The notes under the pieces: model-generated
The model's database searches: none
What the model was told of the DNA's origin: nothing
The model's input: the letters and a program-made list of their open reading frames with translations, nothing else
Made by a program: the position numbers and the translations under genes
NCBI GenBank assembly: GCA_964490875.1
Contig: CAZBEF010000009.1
Coordinates: 1-49,349 of the forward strand
Source of the DNA: CAYYYG01 sp964490875
GTDB taxonomy: Bacteria > Patescibacteriota > Microgenomatia > UBA1406 > GWC2-37-13
Length of the DNA: 49,349 nucleotides
Direction: 5' to 3'
Part shown: in pieces, positions 8,460 through 15,249 of the stretch
Numbering within the stretch: position 1 is the first letter of the stretch
How the letters are laid out: each line of letters begins with the position of its first letter

Positions 8460-8467
8460 AATTTAAA

Positions 8468-8995
8468 ATGAAAAATTTTAAAATATATAAAAAATCCGGA
8501 TTTACATTTCTAGAACTGCTTATTTATGTCGGCATAGTGACAGTCGTCGTCTCGTCGCTGGTTAAGTTTGCATGGAATGTTATCGGAAGCGGTGTTAAAA
8601 ATAGCACCCAGGAAGAAGTATACGCGGCGGCGCGGTATGTCAGTGAACGCATTAAATATGAAATTAGAAATTCCAATGGAATCAATACCGGCAGTTCAAC
8701 ATTCGGCAGCAGCCCCGGAGTGTTATCACTCATTCAATCAGCACCAAACAATCCCACGGTAATTGATCTTTCAGCAGGCAAAGTTCGAATAAAACTGGGA
8801 GCAGCAGCGACTGTTGATTTAAATTCAAACGATACAACCGTGACCAGTTTGATATTCACCAATTATTCTTCCGGCGATAATAAAACGAAACACATTGGCT
8901 TTACCTTAACTATTCAGTCAAGCTCCAGTTCGGTTCGGCAGGAATATTCGGATTCAGTTACATTACGATCAAGTGCAGAAGTACGGAGTAATTAA
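8468..8995 (+). CDS. Prepilin-like protein (PilW/GspJ-like minor pilin)
   Basis: This is a 175-residue minor pilin. The leader MKNFKIYKKSG is followed by FTFLELLIYVGIVTVVVSSLVKFAWNVIG, a class III signal with Glu+5. The rest is a polar beta-rich domain with INTGSSTFGSSPGVLSLIQ and a strand series ending in SDSVTLRSSAEV. The start at 8468 gives a normal prepilin leader, whereas an ATG 21 bases upstream would add MADSQFK translated from the spacer repeat. It probably forms the initiation complex with the neighbouring minor pilins. Confidence 0.8.
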   Translation: MKNFKIYKKSGFTFLELLIYVGIVTVVVSSLVKFAWNVIGSGVKNSTQEEVYAAARYVSERIKYEIRNSNGINTGSSTFGSSPGVLSLIQSAPNNPTVIDLSAGKVRIKLGAAATVDLNSNDTTVTSLIFTNYSSGDNKTKHIGFTLTIQSSSSSVRQEYSDSVTLRSSAEVRSN

Positions 8996-9007
8996 ATAAT
9001 GTTACTA

Positions 9008-9120
9008 TGTCATTCTGATCCCGATAGTAATCGGGAGAAGAATCCAGCAATAAATAAAACATTCTGGATCCTTCGGTCATTTCATCGCGTCAGACGCGAT
9101 TTCATTCCCTCAGGATGACA
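9008..9120. repeat. Dispersed TGTCATnC...GGATGACA palindromic repeat, copy 1
   Basis: A compound element bounded by TGTCATTCTG and CAGGATGACA contains the internal palindromes CCCGAT/ATCGGG and ATCGCGTC/GACGCGAT. Related elements lie at 23269-23484, 30276-30317, 36345-36372 and 39583-39679. It separates two pilus genes. Confidence 0.7.
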
Positions 9121-9126
9121 AACTAT

Positions 9127-9501
9127 ATGAAAAAAGGATTTATAGCCATCAGTACTATCTTAATCATCTCCGCCGTTGTTCTCGGCATAGCGGTAACGGT
9201 CGCACTGGTTTCTATCGGCGAAGGTCAGGCATCGCTTTCGCTTACTAAAGGAGAACAGACCCTTCATTTTGTAGAAGGATGCGCCGAAGACGCGTTGCTC
9301 AAAATTCGCAGCAACGCTTCGTATGCAAATCCGGGGCCGGCGACTATTACACGGCCGGAGGGAACATGTTCTGTCAGCGTTACATCGGGCAGCCCCAATA
9401 CGTTAACTGTTACAACACAGGATACAAAATACAAACGGTCCGTTGTAATCTTATACACTCGTTCATCTTCGGGTATTACTTTGACCAGCTGGAAAGAATA
9501 A
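9127..9501 (+). CDS. PilX-like pilus assembly protein
   Basis: This small 124-residue protein starts MKKGFIAISTILIISAVVLGIAVTVALVSIGEGQASLS, a single N-terminal membrane helix preceded by Lys-Lys-Gly. The prepilin Glu+5 is missing, as is common in PilX/GspK-like proteins. The remainder (EGCAEDALLKIRSNASYA, PEGTCSVSVTSG) has two Cys that could form a disulfide and beta strands typical of PilX. The ATG at 9127 is preferred because the one at 9115 lies partly in the preceding dispersed repeat. Its place inside the operon supports a minor-pilin role. Confidence 0.7.
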   Translation: MKKGFIAISTILIISAVVLGIAVTVALVSIGEGQASLSLTKGEQTLHFVEGCAEDALLKIRSNASYANPGPATITRPEGTCSVSVTSGSPNTLTVTTQDTKYKRSVVILYTRSSSGITLTSWKE

Positions 9502-9521
9502 CCGTAATGTACAGAAATTGA

Positions 9522-9527
9522 TACAAT
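9522..9527 (+). promoter_or_regulatory. -10 box before the PilM/LytR_C gene
   Basis: TACAAT ends seven bases before the ATG at 9535. It may be a second, internal promoter of the pilus operon. Confidence 0.4.
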
Positions 9528-9534
9528 ATAACGT

Positions 9535-10785
9535 ATGTTTACTTCGACAAAAATTATTGCAGCGATTACGAAAACAAAGATAAAAGTATGTGTCGTTAAA
9601 TTAGGAGAATCTTCGGTCATTGAAAAACAGGAAGTGTATGATTGGAATGCCGAATCTTTGGCAACTATACTGCAGACAATCAAAAAGAACTTTGGACCTT
9701 CTATTCGAATTCTTTTCAGCGACGAGTTTGTATATTTGACTACGGTTAAAATAGCCAATCCTACCGCAGCTACTCGTGAAGCAATCAAGTCTGCCGCACA
9801 GGAGCTCATTCCCGAAGATATGAATCAGACGAGCTGGGATTACCGGGTGTATCCCGACTATGTTCAGATTGTAGTTCTTAACAAATCAATTTATACCCAA
9901 ATTACCGACGCGGTTAAAAAAGCAGAAATACACATAGAAGCCATGGAGCCGTATACCACATCATTAGCAAGGCTCACCACAACCGAACCAGATCCATTTA
10001 TCTTGCTTTTTTACGACGAAAACTACTTTGTTGCCGTAATGAATAAGGGGTTGGCATTAACGACAGAAGTCATTTATACCGCATTAACAGCAGATCATGT
10101 AGAACGATTAGTTCACTTTAGTGAAGAACATTTTGGTTTGTCCATAAAGAAAATTATAAAAACTGGATCAATCGGAGAAATCTTCACGAGTGATTATTTT
10201 AAAGACTTTAAGATAGAAACAAAACAATTGAATGCTGCGATTAGTATAGCCATGAAAACGGATATCAAAGTCCCCGATGCCAGCTCTTTAAATTTAGAAA
10301 TAGATTCTCCTGCAGTACACACATTCGATCACAAAATGCTTATTCCATTCGTAGCTTTTTTTGTCACGTTTGCCATAACCGTTATCAGCACCTTCATGGG
10401 GCAAAATTTAATTTTCCAAAAAGATGCTAAACAGGAATCACTGAAACCGATTGTCTCCCCGACTGTAACTCCGGTTGCATCGCCTTCTGCAGCAATCGTT
10501 GAAAATTATTCGATTGAAGTACTGAATGCAAGCGGTATAGAAGGCGAAGCGACGCGTTTGGAATCAATACTTGCTGAAAATAATTACAAGGTCAGCTCAA
10601 CCGGTAATGTAAAATTGTCGAGGGGCATTTCGGTTCATTACAGTGCAAAGGTTGATGAACAATATCTTGAACAGCTTGACAAAGTTTTAAAAAATATCTA
10701 CACTACAGTAGCTACTCCAGAGGCAAAATTAGCTCCCGATGAGGCAGATATTACAATTATCATCGGAACATTCAAACCTAAATAA
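9535..10785 (+). CDS. PilM/GspL-like membrane protein with C-terminal LytR_C domain
   Basis: This 416-residue protein has three parts. Residues 1 to about 260 look like the actin-like PilM/GspL module (TKIIAAITKTKIKVCVVKLGE, then ELIPEDMNQTSWDYRVYPD). Residues about 268-289 form one membrane helix (MLIPFVAFFVTFAITVIST). After a Pro/Thr/Ser linker, residues about 324-414 form a LytR_C domain (YSIEVLNASGIEGEATRLESILAEN is the hallmark region). The layout mimics GspL, with a cytoplasmic domain, a single helix and a periplasmic or extracytoplasmic domain. I infer an inner-membrane alignment protein of the pilus machine whose outer part contacts the cell wall. The fusion is unusual. Confidence 0.7.
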   Translation: MFTSTKIIAAITKTKIKVCVVKLGESSVIEKQEVYDWNAESLATILQTIKKNFGPSIRILFSDEFVYLTTVKIANPTAATREAIKSAAQELIPEDMNQTSWDYRVYPDYVQIVVLNKSIYTQITDAVKKAEIHIEAMEPYTTSLARLTTTEPDPFILLFYDENYFVAVMNKGLALTTEVIYTALTADHVERLVHFSEEHFGLSIKKIIKTGSIGEIFTSDYFKDFKIETKQLNAAISIAMKTDIKVPDASSLNLEIDSPAVHTFDHKMLIPFVAFFVTFAITVISTFMGQNLIFQKDAKQESLKPIVSPTVTPVASPSAAIVENYSIEVLNASGIEGEATRLESILAENNYKVSSTGNVKLSRGISVHYSAKVDEQYLEQLDKVLKNIYTTVATPEAKLAPDEADITIIIGTFKPK

Positions 10786-10788
10786 TCT

Positions 10789-11292
10789 ATGAAAACATAT
10801 CTGAAAAAAGGTTTCACGCTTATTGAACTTCTTGTTGTTATCGCAATCGTTATCGCGCTGGGAGTTGCAGTATTTGCTGCATTGAATCCGGCTCAGCGGT
10901 TAAAAGATGCCCGCGATGCCCGCCGCACCTCGGATGTCGATACGATTCTTACCGCGATTCATCAGTATATTATCGATCAAAAAGGTGATGCGTCGGGACT
11001 GAGTCTCACAACATCAGATCAGATGTTAGGTACTGGAGGAAGCGGTTGCACCATAACAACTGGAGGATGTAGTACTGGAGCCGCATGTTTGAGTATTGGT
11101 GGTACCGGTGGCACATTGCTGAGTAAATATTTAAAAAGTATGCCTATTGATCCTCTTGGTGGATCCACATTTACATCTGCAAAAACGGGTTATGCAGTTA
11201 ACCAGGATGCCAATGGTTTGATTACCGTTAAAGCGTGTGGAACTGGAACGGGTACTACAGAAGGTACATCCAATATTTCCTCATCACGATAA
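10789..11292 (+). CDS. Main type IV pilin
   Basis: This 167-residue prepilin has the near-consensus signal KKGFTLIELLVVIAIVIALGVAVFAALNPAQRLKDARDARR. That includes the Gly cleavage site, Phe+1 and Glu+5, and the helix continues into the alpha1-C segment typical of CPR pilins. The globular part is Gly/Thr/Ser-rich with two close Cys pairs (GCTITTGGCSTGAACL) that may form disulfides. It is the last gene of the operon, three bases after the preceding stop and followed by a strong terminator. That position fits the major, highly expressed subunit. Confidence 0.88.
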   Translation: MKTYLKKGFTLIELLVVIAIVIALGVAVFAALNPAQRLKDARDARRTSDVDTILTAIHQYIIDQKGDASGLSLTTSDQMLGTGGSGCTITTGGCSTGAACLSIGGTGGTLLSKYLKSMPIDPLGGSTFTSAKTGYAVNQDANGLITVKACGTGTGTTEGTSNISSSR

Positions 11293-11312
11293 TTTTTGAA
11301 AATAACACAAAG

Positions 11313-11367
11313 AGACACTCCACCCGCCTTCGCTAAAGCTTCGGACGGGCAAGCTGGGGTGTCTTTT
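11313..11367 (+). terminator. Rho-independent terminator of the pilus operon
   Basis: The outer stem GACACTCCA pairs with TGGGGTGTC (one G-T pair). It encloses an inner hairpin CCCGCCTTCGC / GCTTCGGACGGG and is followed by TTTTTT. The inner part shares CCGCCTTCG with the palindromic insertion at 1371-1410. Confidence 0.8.
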
Positions 11368-11373
11368 TTATTT

Positions 11374-11382
11374 TGATATAAT
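11374..11382 (+). promoter_or_regulatory. Extended -10 (TGATATAAT) of the dCMP deaminase gene
   Basis: A perfect TATAAT at 11377-11382, preceded by TGA, ends six bases before the ATG at 11389. Confidence 0.5.
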
Positions 11383-11388
11383 TGATAT

Positions 11389-11856
11389 ATGTCTTCTACT
11401 CAACGGCCCGACTGGAACACCTATTTCATGAATCTTGCGCAGGTTGTCAAAACCCGCGGCAACTGTCTGCTTATGCAGGTTGGCGTGGTGCTTGTTAAAG
11501 ATAAACGTATTATCGCGACCGGTTATAACGGCACGCCTGTTGGACTGCAAAATTGTACCGACGGCGGCTGTCCGCGCTGCATGAAAAAAAGCAAGGGGCT
11601 TATAAAATCGGGTGAAGAAAAAGGATCCTGCTTATGCGTTCATGCCGAATCGAATGCTATTTTACAATCCGCTTACCATGGAGTTTCTACAAAAAATTCT
11701 ATTATGTACGCTACCTATTCTCCGTGTATGCTATGCGCCAAAGAAATCATCAATGCCGGAATTTCGGAGCTGTATTATTTTGAAAAGGATCCGGGGGAAG
11801 TAGAAAGTTTGAAGTTGTTGCAAGAGCATCTTCATCTTGTCGAGCAAGCTTCCTGA
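11389..11856 (+). CDS. Deoxycytidylate (dCMP) deaminase, ComEB family
   Basis: This zinc enzyme converts dCMP to dUMP, feeding thymidylate synthase. The catalytic set is visible: HAE at residues 85-87 (CVHAESNAI) and PCMLC at 112-116 (SPCMLCAKE). There is an extra Cys-rich segment CTDGGCPRCMKKSKG typical of dCMP deaminases with a second structural zinc. The 155-residue length is standard. It stands alone here, but it complements the thymidylate genes at 39-45 kb. It ends with TGA. Confidence 0.9.
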   Translation: MSSTQRPDWNTYFMNLAQVVKTRGNCLLMQVGVVLVKDKRIIATGYNGTPVGLQNCTDGGCPRCMKKSKGLIKSGEEKGSCLCVHAESNAILQSAYHGVSTKNSIMYATYSPCMLCAKEIINAGISELYYFEKDPGEVESLKLLQEHLHLVEQAS

Positions 11857-11868
11857 AACACGGTTTGT

Positions 11869-11874
11869 TATACT
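11869..11874 (+). promoter_or_regulatory. -10 box of the membrane protein gene at 11881
   Basis: TATACT ends six bases before the ATG at 11881. Confidence 0.45.
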
Positions 11875-11880
11875 GCTTAT

Positions 11881-12894
11881 ATGAGCAGCACTTATCTGCC
11901 TTTTTTTATTTCCTTATTAATTGTTGTATTGCTAATCCAGTATTTTTTGTCAAAAGAATTGAAAGAAGGACTTCATTTACTTATTAATGCAAGTAAAATT
12001 CTCGCAAAATACCCTATTTTTCTTATTCCAATTATGTGTGTTTGGTTAATTCACTCATCGATCATCATTTATTTAAAATATTTTATGCCGTGGGAGCGTT
12101 TTTCAATTGAGGCTGAACTGCTTATTTTTTTTCTAGTTTTTTTCCTTTTTGCTTTTCTGCTTTCTATATCGACATGCATAATGCTTGAGTTTATTAATCA
12201 GATAGAATCAAACAAGCCCATAGATTTGTTTGAGGCACTTAAAAAGACTTTTTTTGTTAATTTTATAAGAATTATTCCAATTTCTATTGTATGGAGTATA
12301 ATTTGGTTTTTCTTAACCATTTTAGAAGCCTTATTTTCAAAAAGAAAACAAAGTCCCAATAATGACACATTTACATCAGAAAATGTTGCCAGAACTTTAG
12401 GAGGCGGATTTGAGAAATTTTCTTTAGGAACTGAATTTTTCAGATTACTGAATAAAGGAGTTAGAATGCTTATTTTTTTAATTATACCTGGAATTGTCTT
12501 TGAAAATCTTTCAACTATCCAAGCGGTTAAAAAAGGACTAACCGTTTTTAAACTTCATATAAAACAATTTGCTTCAGGATTCGTATTGACGTATTTTGCT
12601 GCAATGACTATTTTTCTTCCTGCAGCTATTGTATTTGAGCTGGACGATGCAAAAATTAAAATATCTGACTTTGTTTGGACATTAACAATTATTTATATAG
12701 CAATTGCCTGGAGCTTCACAATTTATTTAGAACAAATGTATACGGCGCTTTTGTATCTATGGCATTTGAAGTGGGAAAAAGAGACAAAAATCCGATTAGA
12801 ACGCAATGAGCCATTAATACAAATGGATGAACTTCTCCCCCCTTCCTTACTTGATGAAAATTTTGAATTATCACCAAATATAAAGAAGAAATAA
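11881..12894 (+). CDS. Polytopic membrane protein of unknown function
   Basis: This 337-residue protein has about six hydrophobic segments: residues about 7-24, 44-70, 78-105, 130-150, 195-212 and 235-290 as a pair. A cytoplasmic C-terminal tail is rich in Lys and Glu. The pattern of paired helices with a QAVKKGLTVFKLHIKQFASGF amphipathic segment recalls DUF6159-type or glycerophosphodiesterase-membrane-domain-like proteins, but I do not claim a family. It is more AT-rich than its neighbours. It has its own promoter and stands between two other single-gene units. Confidence 0.6.
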   Translation: MSSTYLPFFISLLIVVLLIQYFLSKELKEGLHLLINASKILAKYPIFLIPIMCVWLIHSSIIIYLKYFMPWERFSIEAELLIFFLVFFLFAFLLSISTCIMLEFINQIESNKPIDLFEALKKTFFVNFIRIIPISIVWSIIWFFLTILEALFSKRKQSPNNDTFTSENVARTLGGGFEKFSLGTEFFRLLNKGVRMLIFLIIPGIVFENLSTIQAVKKGLTVFKLHIKQFASGFVLTYFAAMTIFLPAAIVFELDDAKIKISDFVWTLTIIYIAIAWSFTIYLEQMYTALLYLWHLKWEKETKIRLERNEPLIQMDELLPPSLLDENFELSPNIKKK

Positions 12895-12965
12895 GCTGTC
12901 ATAACTTCTCAATAGTAATATTCACTCATATTTATCTACTTTAACCGTTTCTGATTTTCATAGGT

Positions 12966-12971
12966 TATAAT
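12966..12971 (+). promoter_or_regulatory. -10 box of the secreted glycosidase gene
   Basis: A perfect TATAAT ends six bases before the ATG at 12978. Confidence 0.5.
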
Positions 12972-12977
12972 TTCTAT

Positions 12978-14654
12978 ATGAAAAAGGTGCTTTTTGCATC
13001 ATTATTTTTTGTAATCGTCAACTTATTCGCTGTGCCTATTAGCGCGGCAGAACAGTCTGTTTCAAACAATAAATATGGAATCGGGCTGGCGCAGCCAACC
13101 GAAGAAGACTTAAAACACGCCGCAGAGCTCGTGAATTCTAACGGCGGGAATTGGGGATATGTTACGTTAGTACTGCAGGAAAATGACCGCGACCGCGCCA
13201 AATGGCAGAATGTTTTTGATGTCATGCGCAAACTTCATCTTATCCCGATTATCCGATTGGCCACCGAACCGGCTGGATCTTTTTGGAAACGACCCGCCAA
13301 AGCCGATGCGGGGGAATGGGTGAGCTTTTTGAATTCATTAAATTGGGTTGTTAAAGATCGCTACATAATTTTATTCAACGAACCAAACCATGCCACCGAA
13401 TGGGGTGGAGAAGTGGATGCTGCAAATTATGCTGATGTAGCTTTGGAATTTGCGAGGCGGTTTAAAGACGGCAGCGATGATTATAAAGTTATGCTTGCCG
13501 GATTCGACGCCTCGGCTCCTTCGGCATTGCCTTCGTACCAAGATGAAGAAGTGTTTCTTCGCAGTGTTTTCACGAGTGACAAGATAGATGAATGGAATAA
13601 TCTTTTGTCCGGATGGTCTTCGCATTCGTATCCAAACCCGGCGTTTGCCGGATCGCCTGCCGAATTCGGCCGCGGTACAATTCGCAACTATCAGTGGGAG
13701 CTTGAATTGCTTCAACAGTATGGAATAAAAAGTTTGCCGGTGTTTATCACCGAAACCGGATGGGATGCCGAACGACTTGGCCAGGATGTAGTATCAGACT
13801 ATACCCGAACTGCATTTGAGCAGGTTTGGTTTCCCGATGACCGAATTCAAGCAGTCACCCCATTTCTTTTAAACTATCAGGGCGAACCGTTCACCAAATT
13901 TTCCTGGGCGCAGATTGGCAACAATGGATTTCATCCGGTATACCAAAATGTCCAGGAATTATTAAAAACAGGCGGACTACCGGAAATAGAGGAAACCGCG
14001 ATGCTTACTGGTGATCTTCCAGAGGAATTAGTGACCGGGTCTGTTTATCGTTTTCCACTTACCATCCGCAATACCGGCCAGTCAATCTGGGATGCAAAGG
14101 CAGGGTATCATCTGAAACTGGAAGGCGCCAATCCGGATTTTTATTATCCTTCCGAGATTCCCACCATTTATCCATATCAGGATATAAAAATATATATGTA
14201 TGCGCATACGGTAGACGACACAACCGGAGAAAAGTCACTGAATCTCGCATTATATAAAGGCGACAAAAAAGTAAAAGATCTGCGTACCTGGAATTTTGAA
14301 GTCCTGCCTCTGCCGAGCTTAAAATTCCGCGTGCGATTATTCCCGACAATATTAATAGATGGTAATGAATATGAAATCCAGATTTTTGATGAAGAAGAAC
14401 AGATGGTCTATAAAAAGATGAATGTCGGCGTTATCGGATCTGAAGGTGAAATTTCGGGAGTTACCAATGTTGTTCCCGGCAAAAAATACCGAGTGGTTCT
14501 TCTGAGGCCGTATTTTCTGCCGAGACAAACATACATTGTTTTTCAAAAAACAGAGAACAAAGTTGTTTTTCCATGGATGCTGCCGGTTGATTTAAATGCC
14601 GACGGAAAACTGGACGCGAAAGATTTATTTGGAGTTGTAGAACAGAGAAGGTAA
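12978..14654 (+). CDS. Secreted clan-A glycoside hydrolase with dockerin-like C-terminus
   Basis: This 558-residue protein has a Sec signal peptide (about 1-24, ending ISAAEQ). The (beta/alpha)8 hydrolase domain carries the clan-A acid/base in LFNEPNHA (Glu135) and the nucleophile in VFITETGWD (Glu259). From about residue 325 there is an Ig/NPCBM-like beta domain (YRFPLTIRNTGQSIWDA). The last 20 residues, DLNADGKLDAKDLFGVV, form one EF-hand-like dockerin half-repeat. I infer an extracellular or surface beta-glycan hydrolase, related to GH5/GH39-type enzymes, with unknown substrate. The HAD phosphatase gene follows after two bases. Confidence 0.75.
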   Translation: MKKVLFASLFFVIVNLFAVPISAAEQSVSNNKYGIGLAQPTEEDLKHAAELVNSNGGNWGYVTLVLQENDRDRAKWQNVFDVMRKLHLIPIIRLATEPAGSFWKRPAKADAGEWVSFLNSLNWVVKDRYIILFNEPNHATEWGGEVDAANYADVALEFARRFKDGSDDYKVMLAGFDASAPSALPSYQDEEVFLRSVFTSDKIDEWNNLLSGWSSHSYPNPAFAGSPAEFGRGTIRNYQWELELLQQYGIKSLPVFITETGWDAERLGQDVVSDYTRTAFEQVWFPDDRIQAVTPFLLNYQGEPFTKFSWAQIGNNGFHPVYQNVQELLKTGGLPEIEETAMLTGDLPEELVTGSVYRFPLTIRNTGQSIWDAKAGYHLKLEGANPDFYYPSEIPTIYPYQDIKIYMYAHTVDDTTGEKSLNLALYKGDKKVKDLRTWNFEVLPLPSLKFRVRLFPTILIDGNEYEIQIFDEEEQMVYKKMNVGVIGSEGEISGVTNVVPGKKYRVVLLRPYFLPRQTYIVFQKTENKVVFPWMLPVDLNADGKLDAKDLFGVVEQRR

Positions 14655-14656
14655 CT

Positions 14657-15247
14657 ATGATAAAAGCAATAATTTTTGATGTCGGCGGTGTTTTAATCGA
14701 TCACGCATGGCCCGGCATGATAGAACATTTCATACAGACATTAAAAACGGATAAAGAAGATCTGTACCAGACAATGCTTGAATATATCGATGACTGGCAG
14801 AGGGCTAAAATTTCGGAGAAAGTTTTTTGGGAACGAGTCTGCAAAAAATTACATATCGATCCTCCGAAAACAGAATCATTGTGGCACGAAGGTTTCAAAC
14901 ATGCCTATAAAGAAAAGAGTGAAATATTTAATCTTATTCAAAAGCTGAAAAACAAAGGATACAAAATCGGACTGCTTTCCAATGCTGAAGCTCCGGTTAT
15001 GGAGTTTATTATTGAAAAAAAATACCAGCATTTCGATGTATCTGTGTTTTCCTGCGGAACGAACATGGCCAAGCCCGACAAAGAAATCTATCAGCATGTT
15101 CTGGAGAAACTGCACGTTAAACCCGAAGAAGCAATCTTTATTGATGATGCCGAAGAAAACGTTGCCGGCGCAAATAGGGTGGGAATGACGGGAATTCTTT
15201 TCTCCAGTACAAAACAAATTGAGAATCTGCTTGAATCACTGCTGTGA
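14657..15247 (+). CDS. HAD-superfamily hydrolase (phosphatase)
   Basis: This is a 196-residue HAD-IA subfamily protein. Motif I is IFDVGGVLID (the D-x-G-G-V variant common in this subfamily), motif II is GLLSNAEAP, motif III uses the Lys in NMAKPDKEIYQ, and motif IV is IFIDDAEENVAGA. The helical cap lies at residues 20-85. Such enzymes dephosphorylate small sugars or nucleotides, and substrate cannot be assigned. It follows the glycosidase gene by two bases and is probably co-transcribed. Confidence 0.85.
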   Translation: MIKAIIFDVGGVLIDHAWPGMIEHFIQTLKTDKEDLYQTMLEYIDDWQRAKISEKVFWERVCKKLHIDPPKTESLWHEGFKHAYKEKSEIFNLIQKLKNKGYKIGLLSNAEAPVMEFIIEKKYQHFDVSVFSCGTNMAKPDKEIYQHVLEKLHVKPEEAIFIDDAEENVAGANRVGMTGILFSSTKQIENLLESLL

Positions 15248-15249
15248 AA

